Assembly (NCBI GenBank): GCA_963703855.1
Contig: CAVPFW010000021.1
Coordinates: forward strand, 180,591 to 244,590
Length of the DNA: 64,000 nucleotides
Direction of reading: 5' to 3'
Source: AP-15 sp963703855
GTDB taxonomy: Bacteria; Pseudomonadota; Alphaproteobacteria; ATCC43930; CGMCC-115725
Below are positions 53,073 through 61,700 of this stretch, in pieces (positions within the stretch are counted from its first letter, which is position 1; each line of letters starts with the position of its first letter). Made by a program: the position numbers and the translations under genes. The notes beneath the pieces were generated by a model. That model ran no database searches. It had not been told where the DNA came from and saw only the letters and a list, made by a program, of their open reading frames with translations.

Positions 53073-53837
53073 TTATGCCCCGGTCCGCAACGCCCGCGCC
53101 AGGGTCAGCACGCCGACATACGCGGCCCCGGCGCGCTTCAAGACGCGCGCGCACTCGTCGACCGTGGCCCCCGTGGTCATCACGTCGTCGACGATGACGA
53201 TCCGCCTCCCGGCAACATTGCGGCCCGGCCGCAGGCGAAAGGCGCCGCGCACGTTGCGCTCGCGCGCGGTCGGCCCCAAATGCCCCTGCGACGGCGTTTT
53301 CCGATCCCGGACCAGCCAGTCGACGGCCACCGCGGGCCCGCCGGCGGCGCGGATCGCGTAGGCCAGCAGCGCCGCCTGGTTGTAGCGGCGCCGGACGAGG
53401 CGGGTCCAATGCAGCGGGACCGGAACGACGAGATCGGCGCCCGCGAGGACCTCGCCGCCGGCGCGGTGCATCCACCGCCCGAACGCGCCCGCCGCATGGG
53501 TGTGATCGGCGTGCTTCAGCCCGAGGATCAGCCGGCGGCTGTTCCGGTCGTAGCGCAGCACCGCGCGCGCCCGGTCCCAAGCCCGCCGTTCGCGGGCGCA
53601 ATCGGCGCAGACCGCGTCCTCGCCCATCGGATGGGGAAACGGCAGGCCGCAGCCGGCGCACCACGGCGGCGCGAAAAAGGCGATCCCGCCCCAGCATCGC
53701 CCGCACAGCGCGTCCGGGTCTTCGACCGTCTCGCCGCAGCCGAGGCAGCGCGGCGGCAGCACGGCATCGACGAGCCCGCGGCCGAGCCGGCGCAATCGGG
53801 CGAAGCTCCCGGCGGGAAAGGTTGCCGACATTGCCAT
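53073..53837 (-). CDS. ComF-family double zinc-ribbon phosphoribosyltransferase-like protein
   Basis: The 254-aa product has a zinc-ribbon N-terminus (RCLGCGETVEDPDALCGRCW, CAGCGLPFPHP, CADCARERRAWD). A phosphoribosyltransferase-like domain with IVIVDDVMTTGATVDECARV follows. In competent bacteria ComF helps DNA uptake and processing; in alphaproteobacteria the role is not settled. ComM is also encoded in this window at 28249, but the two are far apart. It starts a minus-strand run with grxC and the Nit2-like gene. Confidence 0.86.
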   Translation of the reverse strand: MAMSATFPAGSFARLRRLGRGLVDAVLPPRCLGCGETVEDPDALCGRCWGGIAFFAPPWCAGCGLPFPHPMGEDAVCADCARERRAWDRARAVLRYDRNSRRLILGLKHADHTHAAGAFGRWMHRAGGEVLAGADLVVPVPLHWTRLVRRRYNQAALLAYAIRAAGGPAVAVDWLVRDRKTPSQGHLGPTARERNVRGAFRLRPGRNVAGRRIVIVDDVMTTGATVDECARVLKRAGAAYVGVLTLARALRTGA

Positions 53838-53896
53838 CGATGCACATGATCAGGTTGCCCGCGAGTTCGTCAACCCGCACCCGCTGAAAGGCCCGG

Positions 53897-54829
53897 ATGG
53901 CACCCCAAGATTTCGACTCGTCAGCCTTGTTCGATCGCCGTGCGTGGCGGTTGCACCGCGAGCGCGCGGCGCGGCGGGGCTGCGTCGATTTCCTGCATGT
54001 CGAGATCGCCGAGCGGCTCGTCGACCGGCTCGACGATGTCGGGCGGCAATTCCGCACGGCGCTCGATCTCGGGTCGCACAACGGTGCGCTGTCGCGGGCG
54101 CTCGCAGATCGGCCAGGGATCGAGCACGTCGTCGCCGCCGAGCCTGCTCTCGCCTTCCTGGCGCAGACGGCGGCCATGCCGGTCGCCGCCGACCCGGAGC
54201 TGCTGCCGTTTCGCGACGCCTCCTTCGATCTCGCGGTCAGCGCCCTCGCGCTCCACTGGGTCGCCGATCTCCCGGGCGCCCTGATCCAGCTGCGCCGGGC
54301 TCTGCAGCCCGACGGGCTGTTTCTCGGGGCGATGCTCGGCGGCGTCACCCTGGCGGAACTGCGCACCGCCATGATCGAGGCCGAGCTGGCCGAGGAGGGC
54401 GGCGCCAGCCCGCGCGTGTCGCCCAGCGCCGATCTCGGCGACGCCGCGGCACTGCTGCTGCGCGCCGGCTTTGCGATGCCGGTCGCCGATGCCGACACGA
54501 TCACCGTCACCTACCCCGACGCCGTGGCATTGATGCGCGATCTGCGCGCGATGGGCGAGACCAACGCGCTGTCGGCGCGCCGGCGCACAACCTTGCGGCG
54601 CAGCACTCTCGCCCGCGCCGTCGCTGTTTACAGCGAGCGGTTCGGCCTGCCCGACGGGCGAATTCCGGCGAGCTTCGAAATCCTGTTCCTGACCGGCTGG
54701 GCGCCTGCCGCGAGCCAGCCCAAGCCGCTGCGGCCGGGCAGCGCCGCGCACCGGCTTGCCGACGCGCTCGGCGCCGTCGAGATGTCCGCCGGAGACCGCG
54801 CTGCGCCGCCGGACGGAGCCGAGCGATGA
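53897..54829 (+). CDS. SAM-dependent methyltransferase, BioC/NDUFAF5-like
   Basis: The 310-aa class I methyltransferase-like protein has motif I as ALDLGSHNGALSRALADRPG, an acidic motif II region (VVAAEPALAFLAQ), and FDLAVSALALHWVADLPGAL. The C-terminal half resembles the NDUFAF5/BioC-like group, where the mitochondrial member hydroxylates or methylates a complex I subunit. ATG 53897 is divergent from comF. Its stop overlaps the next start by ATGA. The exact substrate is unknown. Confidence 0.8.
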   Translation: MAPQDFDSSALFDRRAWRLHRERAARRGCVDFLHVEIAERLVDRLDDVGRQFRTALDLGSHNGALSRALADRPGIEHVVAAEPALAFLAQTAAMPVAADPELLPFRDASFDLAVSALALHWVADLPGALIQLRRALQPDGLFLGAMLGGVTLAELRTAMIEAELAEEGGASPRVSPSADLGDAAALLLRAGFAMPVADADTITVTYPDAVALMRDLRAMGETNALSARRRTTLRRSTLARAVAVYSERFGLPDGRIPASFEILFLTGWAPAASQPKPLRPGSAAHRLADALGAVEMSAGDRAAPPDGAER

Positions 54830-55770
54830 CCCCCGCCATCGACGATATCCGCGCCGCCGCCGCGCGGATCCGCGGGCATGTGCGGCGGACGCCGCTGATC
54901 GCGGCGGCGCCGGTCAAGGAGCACGCGGCAATCGCCGCAGCCCTGCTCCTCAAGCTCGAATCGCTGCAGATTACCGGCTCGTTCAAGGCGCGCGGCGCGG
55001 TCAGCGCGGTTCTGGCAGTGCCGCCGGAGCGGCTGCGGCGCGGCATCGTCACCGCGTCGAGCGGCAATCACGGCCTCGCCGTTGCTTATGCCGGGTGGGC
55101 CGCCGGAGTGCCGACGGCGGTGTTTCTGCCGCGCTCGGCCGCGGCCGACAAGATCGCCGGGCTCAAAACCTGGGGTGCCCGGGTCGCGATCGAAGGCGAA
55201 GCCTGGGACGACAGCAACCGCGCGGCGCGGCACCACGCCGAGATCGGCGGCCTTGCCTATGTCCATCCCTTTGCCGACCCTGACGTGATCGCCGGTCAGG
55301 GGACGATCGCGCTCGAAATTCTCGCCGAGGCGCCTGATGTCGACACCATCCTCGTCGCGATCGGGGGCGGCGGCCTGATCGGCGGCATCGCGCTCGCCGC
55401 CAAGGCGCTGAAGCCGGCGATCCGCATCGTCGGGGTCGAGCCCGCGGGTGCGCCGACCCTGCAGGCGAGCCTCGCCGCCGGCGGGCTGGTGACGCTCGCC
55501 CGCCTCGACACCGCCGCCGTCACCCTGGCGCCGCGGCGCAGCGAGGCGGTGAACTTGGCGATCGTCAGGGAGACCGTCGAGCGGATCGTGCTGGTCGAAG
55601 ATGCCGAGATGCGCATGGCGGCCCGCTGGCTGTGGCATGAGCTGGGCATCGCCGCCGAGCTCAGCGGCGCCGCCGCGGTGGCGGCACTGCTCGCCGGCCA
55701 TTATCGGCCGGCGGCGGGCGAGCGGGTCTGCGCCGTCGTCTGCGGCGCCGGCACCGACGGTCTCGGGTGA
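54826..55770 (+). CDS. PLP-dependent threonine/serine dehydratase-like enzyme
   Basis: The 314-aa type II fold PLP enzyme has the Schiff-base Lys in ITGSFKARGAVSAVLAV, the phosphate-binding TASSGNHGLAVAYAGWAAGV and the glycine loop VAIGGGGLIGGIALAAKALK. It lacks a C-terminal ACT domain, so it matches the catabolic or serine-racemase-like class rather than biosynthetic IlvA. It removes ammonia from Thr/Ser or an analogue. It overlaps the methyltransferase by ATGA. Confidence 0.86.
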   Translation: MTPAIDDIRAAAARIRGHVRRTPLIAAAPVKEHAAIAAALLLKLESLQITGSFKARGAVSAVLAVPPERLRRGIVTASSGNHGLAVAYAGWAAGVPTAVFLPRSAAADKIAGLKTWGARVAIEGEAWDDSNRAARHHAEIGGLAYVHPFADPDVIAGQGTIALEILAEAPDVDTILVAIGGGGLIGGIALAAKALKPAIRIVGVEPAGAPTLQASLAAGGLVTLARLDTAAVTLAPRRSEAVNLAIVRETVERIVLVEDAEMRMAARWLWHELGIAAELSGAAAVAALLAGHYRPAAGERVCAVVCGAGTDGLG

Positions 55771-55861
55771 GCGTGCCGCGGCGATCCGGCAGGAACCGGC
55801 GGCACCTCCGGACGGTTCTCGCATTGCGGCATTCACCGCTTCCAGCATCAAGGGTTAGATC

Positions 55862-56404
55862 ATGGCGACACAAGCGAAGACCAAGGCGAGCCGGGCCGCC
55901 GCAAGGGCATCCAGCCGCTCGCAGCCGTCAAATCGAGAGAAAGGGGCGCAGACCGCCGTCGCGAACGCATTCGATCTGTTGGAGCAGGATCATCGGGAAG
56001 TCGAAGAATGGTTCGACGAGTATGATGAGCTGCAGCAGGATGACGATCGCAAGGCCGAGCTGGCAGAAAAGATTTGCCTGGCTCTGAAGGTGCACGCCCG
56101 GATCGAAGAAGAGATTTTCTATCCGCAGGCCCGCGCAGCGACCAAGGACAACGACCTGATCGACGAGGCCGTGGTCGAGCACGCCACGGTGAAAAGCTTG
56201 ATCACGGAAATCGAGGCGATGGAGGTCGGCGAGGAACTCTATGATGCCAAGATCAGGGTGCTCGGCGAAATGGTCAAGCAGCACATCCGCGAAGAGGAAG
56301 AGGAGCTTTTCCCGGAGGTCCAATCAGCCAAAATCGATATCGACGCGGTCGGCAAGGAGCTCGCCGAACGCAAGCGGAAGCTGATGTCGGAAATGCAGGC
56401 CTGA
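55862..56404 (+). CDS. hemerythrin-like cation-binding protein
   Basis: The 180-aa product has a low-complexity basic N-terminus of ~35 residues and then a four-helix hemerythrin domain. His/Glu ligands are placed in LEQDHREVEEWFDEYDELQQ, VHARIEEEIFYPQARAA, VVEHATVKSLITEIEAM and HIREEEEELFPEVQ. These proteins bind a di-iron centre and may sense oxygen or nitric oxide or handle iron. No partner domain is fused. Confidence 0.88.
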   Translation: MATQAKTKASRAAARASSRSQPSNREKGAQTAVANAFDLLEQDHREVEEWFDEYDELQQDDDRKAELAEKICLALKVHARIEEEIFYPQARAATKDNDLIDEAVVEHATVKSLITEIEAMEVGEELYDAKIRVLGEMVKQHIREEEEELFPEVQSAKIDIDAVGKELAERKRKLMSEMQA

Positions 56405-56472
56405 ACGACGAACGCTGCGAGGCGCCGCGGAGCCCGCCATCAGGCAGGGGTTTCGGTCGCGCGGGCGGCCCG

Positions 56473-57006
56473 TCACCCTCCGGGGCTCGCGGCCGCCGTT
56501 CGCAGGCCGGGTCGTTGTCGGCCGGAGCGGACAATGCGAGCCGGTCTTGAAACATGCAGTGCGGAAAGCGCCCGCAGATCGGCGCGCAGGCGATCCGGGC
56601 CGGACCCGCCGAGGAGGCCTTCGATCGCCGCGTGCGCCCGCTGCCATATCGGGGCGGCCGCTGCCAGCAATGTCCGGCCGGCGGGGCTCAAGCTCAAGCG
56701 GCGGCCGCGCCGGTCGGCACCGTCGACCGCCACCTCGACCAGGCCGCGGCGTTCCAGGGGTTTGAGATTGGCGGTCAGCGTCGTTCGATCCATCGCCAGC
56801 AGGCTCGAAACCTCGCCGATGCGCGCCGGCTCGGCGCGATTGAGCGACATCAGCAGCGAGAACTGGCCGCTGGTCAGCCCCAACGGCCGCAGGGCCTCGT
56901 CAAAATGCCGCGCCGCCGCCCGCGCCGCGCGTTGCAGATGGAGGCACAGGCAGGTATCGCGGATGTGACGGGTAACCTCGACGGGCAGCTGATTGCGGGT
57001 TGACAT
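56473..57006 (-). CDS. MarR-family transcriptional regulator
   Basis: The 177-aa product has the MarR winged helix: LRPLGLTSGQFSLLMSLNRA, the recognition part IGEVSSLLAMDRTTLTANLK and the wing VDGADRRGRRLSLSPAGRTL. It is divergent from the DUF899 gene, with starts 155 bp apart. A short imperfect dyad (GTTGATATCAAC, 57017-57028) lies in the shared gap close to its start and could be its operator. The ligand is unknown. Confidence 0.86.
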   Translation of the reverse strand: MSTRNQLPVEVTRHIRDTCLCLHLQRAARAAARHFDEALRPLGLTSGQFSLLMSLNRAEPARIGEVSSLLAMDRTTLTANLKPLERRGLVEVAVDGADRRGRRLSLSPAGRTLLAAAAPIWQRAHAAIEGLLGGSGPDRLRADLRALSALHVSRPARIVRSGRQRPGLRTAAASPGG

Positions 57007-57016
57007 CGCGCAATTA

Positions 57017-57028
57017 TGTTGATATCAA
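57017..57028. promoter_or_regulatory. candidate MarR operator (GTTGATATCAAC palindrome)
   Basis: A perfect 12-bp palindrome sits 11 bp upstream of the marR start, between it and the divergent DUF899 gene. Autoregulation through such a site is common for MarR proteins; this assignment is by position and symmetry. Confidence 0.5.
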
Positions 57029-57160
57029 CCCACTTGTCAACCGGACCGGGCGCAGACAAGGGCCGCATCCGTCGCCGATCGCCGCAGGCCGCGTGGCCCG
57101 GCGCCGGGGTTTTCGGTCCGCAATCCGCAGGGTCCACCGCCCGGAGCCGAGGACAGCAGC

Positions 57161-57907
57161 ATGGAACCGCACGAGATCGTTTCCCGAGAGGAATGGACCA
57201 TTGCGCGCAAGGCGCTTCTCGCCAAGGAAAAGACGCTGACCCGGCTGCAGGATCAGTTGAACGACGAGCGGCGCGAACTGCCCTGGGTCCGGGTCGATAA
57301 GGAATACGTCTTCGATACCCGGGACGGCCGCAGGACCCTCGCCGCGCTGTTCGACGGCCGCAGCCAGCTCTTCGTCTATCATTTCATGTTCGCTCCCGGC
57401 TGGGAGCAGGGCTGCGTCGGCTGCTCGTTCTTCGCCGACCATGTCGACGGCGCGAACCTCCACCTCGCCCAGCACGATTTGACCTTCGTCGCGGTCTCGC
57501 GCGCGCCGCTCGCCCAAATCGAAGCCTACCGGAAACGCATGGGCTGGCGCTTTGCCTGGGTATCGTCGCACGGCAGCGACTTCAATTACGACTACCACGT
57601 GTCGTTCACGAAGGACCAGCTCGCGTCCGGCAAAGCCTACTACAATTATCAACCGAGCGAAGTCTCGATCGAGGAGCTTCCCGGCGTCAGCGTGTTCTTC
57701 AAAGACGAGACCGGGACCGTCTTTCACACCTATTCGGCCTATGCCCGCGGCGACGAGCGCGGGCTCGGCGCATACATGTACCTCGACCTGACGCCGAAAG
57801 GCCGCAACGAAACCGGCCCCAATCACAACCTGACCGACTGGGTGCGGCGCCATGACGAGTACCAGGATGCGCGTATCGAGCCGGCGGGCATGGGGAGCAG
57901 GCGATGA
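57161..57907 (+). CDS. DUF899 thioredoxin-like family protein
   Basis: The 248-aa product is a full DUF899 protein. It starts with EEWTIARKALLAKEKTLTRL and has ELPWVRVDKEYVFDTRDGRR, FHFMFAP-type segment YHFMFAPGWEQGCVGCSFFA (two Cys near the thioredoxin-fold N-terminus) and VSHGSDFNYDYHVSFTK-type segment. The reaction is not known. It overlaps the following serine hydrolase by ATGA and is divergent from marR, so MarR may control the two. Confidence 0.88.
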   Translation: MEPHEIVSREEWTIARKALLAKEKTLTRLQDQLNDERRELPWVRVDKEYVFDTRDGRRTLAALFDGRSQLFVYHFMFAPGWEQGCVGCSFFADHVDGANLHLAQHDLTFVAVSRAPLAQIEAYRKRMGWRFAWVSSHGSDFNYDYHVSFTKDQLASGKAYYNYQPSEVSIEELPGVSVFFKDETGTVFHTYSAYARGDERGLGAYMYLDLTPKGRNETGPNHNLTDWVRRHDEYQDARIEPAGMGSRR

Positions 57908-59115
57908 GCGTTGCCGGATTGTCCCAGGCGCGCCTCGCCCGTATGCACGAGGTCATGGCCGGCTATGTCGAGCGCGGCGAGGTGCCCGGCGTCGTCACCC
58001 TGGTCAGCCGTCGGGGCGAGGTGCATGTCGATGCGGTCGGCATTAAGTCTGTCGGCGGCAGCGATCCGATGCGGCGCGACACGATCTTCCGCATCGCCTC
58101 GATGACCAAGCCGGTCACCGCTGCGGCGGCGATGATCCTGGTCGAGGAATGCAGGCTGCGGCTGGACGAGCCGGTGGACCGGCTGTTGCCCGAAATGGCC
58201 GGCCGCCAGGTGCTGAAGCGGCTCGACGGCCCGCTCGGCGACACCGTGCCGGCGCACCGCCCGATCACATTGCGCGACCTGCTGACCTTCCGCATGGGCT
58301 TCGGCATCGTCATGGCGCCGCCCGGCACCTATCCGATCCAAGCCGCGACCGGCGAGCTTCTGCTCGGGCAGGGGCCGCCCCAGCCGCAGACGCCGCCGGC
58401 GCCGGATGAATGGGTCCGCCGCCTCGGGACCCTGCCGCTGATGCACCAGCCGGGCGAGAGGTGGATGTACCACACCGGGTCCGACGTGCTGGGAGTGCTG
58501 ATCGCGCGCGCGTCGGGCCAGCCCTTCGAGACGTTCCTGCGCGAGCGCCTGTTCGAGCCGCTGGGCATGAAGGACACCGGTTTCTCGGTGCCCGCCGCCA
58601 AGCTCGACCGGCTGGCGACCAGCTATTGGACCAATTTCGCAACCGGCTCGTTCGAGCTCTACGACGCGGCCGAGGGCGGTCAGTGGAGCCGTCCGCCGTC
58701 ATTCCCCTCCGGCGGCGGGGGGCTGGTCTCGACCGTCGACGACTATCTCGCATTCGGCCGGATGATGCTGAACAACGGCAAGCACGGCAGCGCACGAATC
58801 CTGTCGCGGCCATCGGTCGAGGCGATGACGGCCGATCACCTGACGCCGCAGCAGAAGGCGGTGTCCGGCATCGTCCCCGGCTATTTCGACAGCCACGGCT
58901 GGGGGTTCGGCGTGTCGGTCGTCACCCGGCGCGACGATCCGGCGCGGCCGGTCGGAACCTTCGGCTGGGACGGCGGTTTGGGCACCTCGTGGTGTTCGGA
59001 CCCGCGCGAGGAGATGGTCGGGATCCTGATGACCCAACGCGCCTGGACCTCTCCCAGCCCGCCCAACGTCTGTGTCGATTTCTGGGCCTCGGCCTACCAG
59101 GCGATCGATGATTGA
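57904..59115 (+). CDS. serine hydrolase, beta-lactamase/esterase-like
   Basis: The 403-aa product has SxxK in FRIASMTKPVTAAAAMILVE, the Tyr motif in RWMYHTGSDVLGVLIARASG and a late WDGGLGTSWCSDP region. The lid-like insert and the lack of a signal peptide fit the cytoplasmic EstB-type esterases. It overlaps DUF899 upstream by ATGA and ends just before a REP-like repeat. It is only a distant relative of the serine hydrolase at 50116-51843. Confidence 0.85.
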   Translation: MSVAGLSQARLARMHEVMAGYVERGEVPGVVTLVSRRGEVHVDAVGIKSVGGSDPMRRDTIFRIASMTKPVTAAAAMILVEECRLRLDEPVDRLLPEMAGRQVLKRLDGPLGDTVPAHRPITLRDLLTFRMGFGIVMAPPGTYPIQAATGELLLGQGPPQPQTPPAPDEWVRRLGTLPLMHQPGERWMYHTGSDVLGVLIARASGQPFETFLRERLFEPLGMKDTGFSVPAAKLDRLATSYWTNFATGSFELYDAAEGGQWSRPPSFPSGGGGLVSTVDDYLAFGRMMLNNGKHGSARILSRPSVEAMTADHLTPQQKAVSGIVPGYFDSHGWGFGVSVVTRRDDPARPVGTFGWDGGLGTSWCSDPREEMVGILMTQRAWTSPSPPNVCVDFWASAYQAIDD

Positions 59116-59163
59116 GGCCTCAGTGTCCGGCTCGAAATGTAACACGCTGGTTCAATAGGTGAT

Positions 59164-59269
59164 CGTCGCCCCCGCGACAGCGGGGGTCCAGAGCCTGCCC
59201 CTGGCCTGAACAGGGGGCAACGGTTTGAGTCCTTGCGGCCCTCGGTTCCCGCTTTCGCGGGAATGACGA
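59164..59269. repeat. composite REP-like element
   Basis: The left part is CGTCGCCCCCGCGACAGCGG, the centre GAGCCTGCCCCTGGCCTGAA, and the right part TTCCCGCTTTCGCGGGAATG then ACGA. It fills the 218-bp gap between the serine hydrolase and the VOC gene; I see no gene in it. Its left part is nearly identical to the fragment at 61389-61418. Confidence 0.75.
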
Positions 59270-59333
59270 ATAATCGGTTGAAATTATAAGAATCATTGTG
59301 GTTTGGGCTCTCAACCTTGGAAAGGAAGCAATC

Positions 59334-59747
59334 ATGCAAGTCCAACCTTATCTGTTCTTCGACGGCAAGTGCGAGGAGGCGGTCGAGTTCTACCGCAAGG
59401 CGCTCGGCGCCGAAATTGAGATGCTGATGCGCTACAAGGACAGCCCCGATCCGCCGCCGCCCGGCATGGTCCCGCCCGGGTCGGAAAACAAGGTCATGCA
59501 TGCGAGCCTGCGCATCGGCGACGCGACCATCATGGCCTCCGACGGCCACTGCCTCGGGCATCCGAGCTTTCAGGGTTTTGCGCTGTCCTTGACGGCGCCG
59601 AGCGAAGCCGAAGCCGACCGGCTGTTCGCTGCCCTGGCGGAAGGCGGGCAGGTGCAGATGCCGATGGGCAAGACCTTCTTTTCGCCGCGCTTCGGCATGC
59701 TCGCCGACCGCTTCGGCGTGTCGTGGATGATCCTCGTCGAGCCGTGA
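59334..59747 (+). CDS. VOC-family PhnB-like protein
   Basis: The 137-aa product starts MQVQPYLFFDGKCEEAVEFY, has HASLRIGDATIMASDG and ends FFSPRFGMLADRFGVSWMIL, typical of the PhnB/glyoxalase-like VOC group. The metal-binding and catalytic role of this group is not established. ATG 59334 follows AAAGGAAGC. A YciI gene follows on the same strand, a frequent pairing. Confidence 0.88.
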   Translation: MQVQPYLFFDGKCEEAVEFYRKALGAEIEMLMRYKDSPDPPPPGMVPPGSENKVMHASLRIGDATIMASDGHCLGHPSFQGFALSLTAPSEAEADRLFAALAEGGQVQMPMGKTFFSPRFGMLADRFGVSWMILVEP

Positions 59748-59779
59748 GCGGCGGGCCCGAGACAGGAGGAGCTGAAACG

Positions 59780-60205
59780 ATGCGGTTCATGATGCTGATG
59801 ATCCCCGAGGGCTACGGCACGGCCGCGCCGGGCGCGATGCCGGACGCCGAAATCGTCGCCAAGATGATGAAGTACAACGAAACCCTGCGCGAGGCTGGAG
59901 TGCTGCTCGCGCTCGACGGCTTGCACCCGCCTTCGATGGGCGCGCGCATCTCGTTCGACGGCGGAAAGCCCAAGGTGACCGACGGACCCTTCCCCGAGAC
60001 GAAGGAGGTGATCGGCGGCTATTGGATGATCGAGGTCAAGTCCAAGGAAGAAGCGGTCGAATGGGCGACGCGCTGCCCCGCTTCGGGCGCGGTGATCGAG
60101 GTCCGCCAGGTGCAGGAGTTCGCGGACTTTCCTGCCGATGTGCAGGCGGCCGCTGCCAAGTTTCCCGAGCTGCAGGCGCAGTCGGGGCAGCGCACCGGGT
60201 CGTGA
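59780..60205 (+). CDS. YciI-family protein (DGPFxETKE type)
   Basis: The 141-aa product has MRFMMLMIPEGYGTAAPGAM and the signature TDGPFPETKEVIGGYWMIEV. The ferredoxin-like YciI fold keeps a conserved His/Asp pair in some members, but the role is unknown; many are encoded beside ECF sigma factors or VOC proteins, as here. The start follows AGGAGG at 59764-59769. No sigma factor is in this stretch. Confidence 0.88.
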   Translation: MRFMMLMIPEGYGTAAPGAMPDAEIVAKMMKYNETLREAGVLLALDGLHPPSMGARISFDGGKPKVTDGPFPETKEVIGGYWMIEVKSKEEAVEWATRCPASGAVIEVRQVQEFADFPADVQAAAAKFPELQAQSGQRTGS

Positions 60206-60282
60206 CGCCCTGGGTGCGGCGCGCCTCGGCTTGCAATGGCGGCGCAGAGTTGATCTGATCGGAGCGTTTCTGGAGACCAGAG

Positions 60283-61299
60283 ATGACGCTCCCCGGATCG
60301 AGCCGCTTTCAGTTCGCTGACGATCTGGCGATCTGCCGCATCCTGAACGGGATGTGGCAGGTCTCCGGCGCCCACGGCCCGATCGACCCGGCGGGCGCGG
60401 TCGAGGCGATGTTCGCCTATCACGAGGCCGGGTTCACCACCTGGGACCTCGCCGACCATTACGGCCCGGCGGAGGATTTCGTCGGCGATTTCCGGCGCCG
60501 ATTCGCCGCCCGTTACGGGGCCGAACGGCTGCCGGAGATCCAGGCGTTCACCAAGTGGGTGCCGCATCCGGGGCGGATGACCCGGCGGGTCGTCGAGGAT
60601 GCGATCGCGGTCTCGCTGTCGCGGATGGGCGTCGACCGTCTCGACCTGCTGCAATTCCATTGGTGGGACTACGGCGACGAGAGCTATCTCGACGCGCTCG
60701 GCCATCTCGCCGATTTGCAGCGCGAAGGCAGGATCCGCCACCTCGCATTGACCAATTTCGACACCGAGCGGCTGGGCATCATCGTCGGCCACGGGGTTCC
60801 GATCGTCTCGAACCAGGTGCAGTATTCGCTGGTCGATCGCCGCCCCGAGGCGCGCATGGCCGGGTTCTGCCATGATCGCCCGATGAGCTTGCTGGCCTAC
60901 GGCACCATCCTCGGCGGGCTGCTTTCGGAGAGATACCTCGGCCGCCCCGAGCCGCAGCGGGCCGAGCTCGACACCGCCTCCCTGCAGAAATACAAGCGCA
61001 TGATCGATGCCTGGGGCGGCTGGGCTTTGTTCCAGGAACTGCTCGCGGTACTGCACCGGATCGCCGCCAAGCATGGCGTCAGCATCGCCAATGTCGGCAT
61101 CCGCTATGTCCTCGACCGTCCGGCGGTCGCCGGCGTCATCGTCGGCGCGCGGCTCGGCATGGCGCAGCACATCGCGGACAACGCCCGCGTCTTCGGCCTG
61201 GCCCTCGACGCCGACGATCTCGCGGCGATCGAGACGGTTCTGGCGAAATCCCGCGACCTGATGCTGCTGATCGGCGACTGCGGCGACGAATACCGCTGA
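60283..61299 (+). CDS. aldo/keto reductase
   Basis: The 338-aa product is a full aldo-keto reductase barrel: TWDLADHYGPAEDFVGDF (catalytic Asp/Tyr), an AFTKWVPHPGRMTRRVVEDA segment (catalytic Lys), LDLLQFHWWDYGDESYLDAL (His) and a C-terminal cofactor loop VAGVIVGARLGMAQHIADNA. It would reduce aldehydes or ketones with NADPH. The substrate is not evident. It is the last gene before the IS21 element. Confidence 0.87.
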   Translation: MTLPGSSRFQFADDLAICRILNGMWQVSGAHGPIDPAGAVEAMFAYHEAGFTTWDLADHYGPAEDFVGDFRRRFAARYGAERLPEIQAFTKWVPHPGRMTRRVVEDAIAVSLSRMGVDRLDLLQFHWWDYGDESYLDALGHLADLQREGRIRHLALTNFDTERLGIIVGHGVPIVSNQVQYSLVDRRPEARMAGFCHDRPMSLLAYGTILGGLLSERYLGRPEPQRAELDTASLQKYKRMIDAWGGWALFQELLAVLHRIAAKHGVSIANVGIRYVLDRPAVAGVIVGARLGMAQHIADNARVFGLALDADDLAAIETVLAKSRDLMLLIGDCGDEYR

Positions 61300-61388
61300 T
61301 GCGCTGAAGCATTCGGCAGAGTCCCGGCCGGATGGCGACCCGGCGTGCGGCCGCCGCTGGCATTATCCGATCAGGTTACACCATTCCT

Positions 61389-61418
61389 CGTCGCCCCCGC
61401 GCCAGCGGGGGTCCAGAG
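61389..61418. repeat. REP-like element cut short near the IS21 left end
   Basis: Thirty bases match the left part of the copy at 59164-59269 (CGTCGCCCCCGCG...GGGGGTCCAGAG), but similarity stops abruptly at 61418. The sequence beyond leads into the IS21 element, so the repeat was probably truncated by insertion or rearrangement. Confidence 0.6.
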
Positions 61419-61521
61419 ATGCTATGGGGCGAGCGGCGAGGACAAGGCACCATCGTCGCGGTGACAACCGACGGAGTGCCCCATGCCACAGTCGAATGAG
61501 CTGAGCCGATTGCTCGCTGCG

Positions 61522-61632
61522 GATTCCGACGGAAGTCGCCCGGGATTCCGGGATGATCTCGCGCCCCATTCCGATTTGATGTCGCTCGGCGTTCCGAGAT
61601 GATTTCGCCCGCCGTCCCGGGATGATCTCGCC
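61522..61632 (+). repeat. IS21-family left-end tandem terminal repeats
   Basis: About five related ~20-bp units, spaced 22-23 bp, read roughly GTTCCGGGATGATCTCGCCC. The best copies start near 61544, 61590 and 61613; those near 61522 and 61568 are more diverged. Repeated transposase-binding sites of this kind are typical of IS21-family ends. The outermost base of the element is not resolved but must lie between 61419 and 61522. Confidence 0.72.
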
Positions 61633-61700
61633 CGGTTAGAGGGGGTCTCTGCTGGCCCGCCTAGGGTCCGTTCCTTTGGCTTTTGCCACGGGAGGGGACG

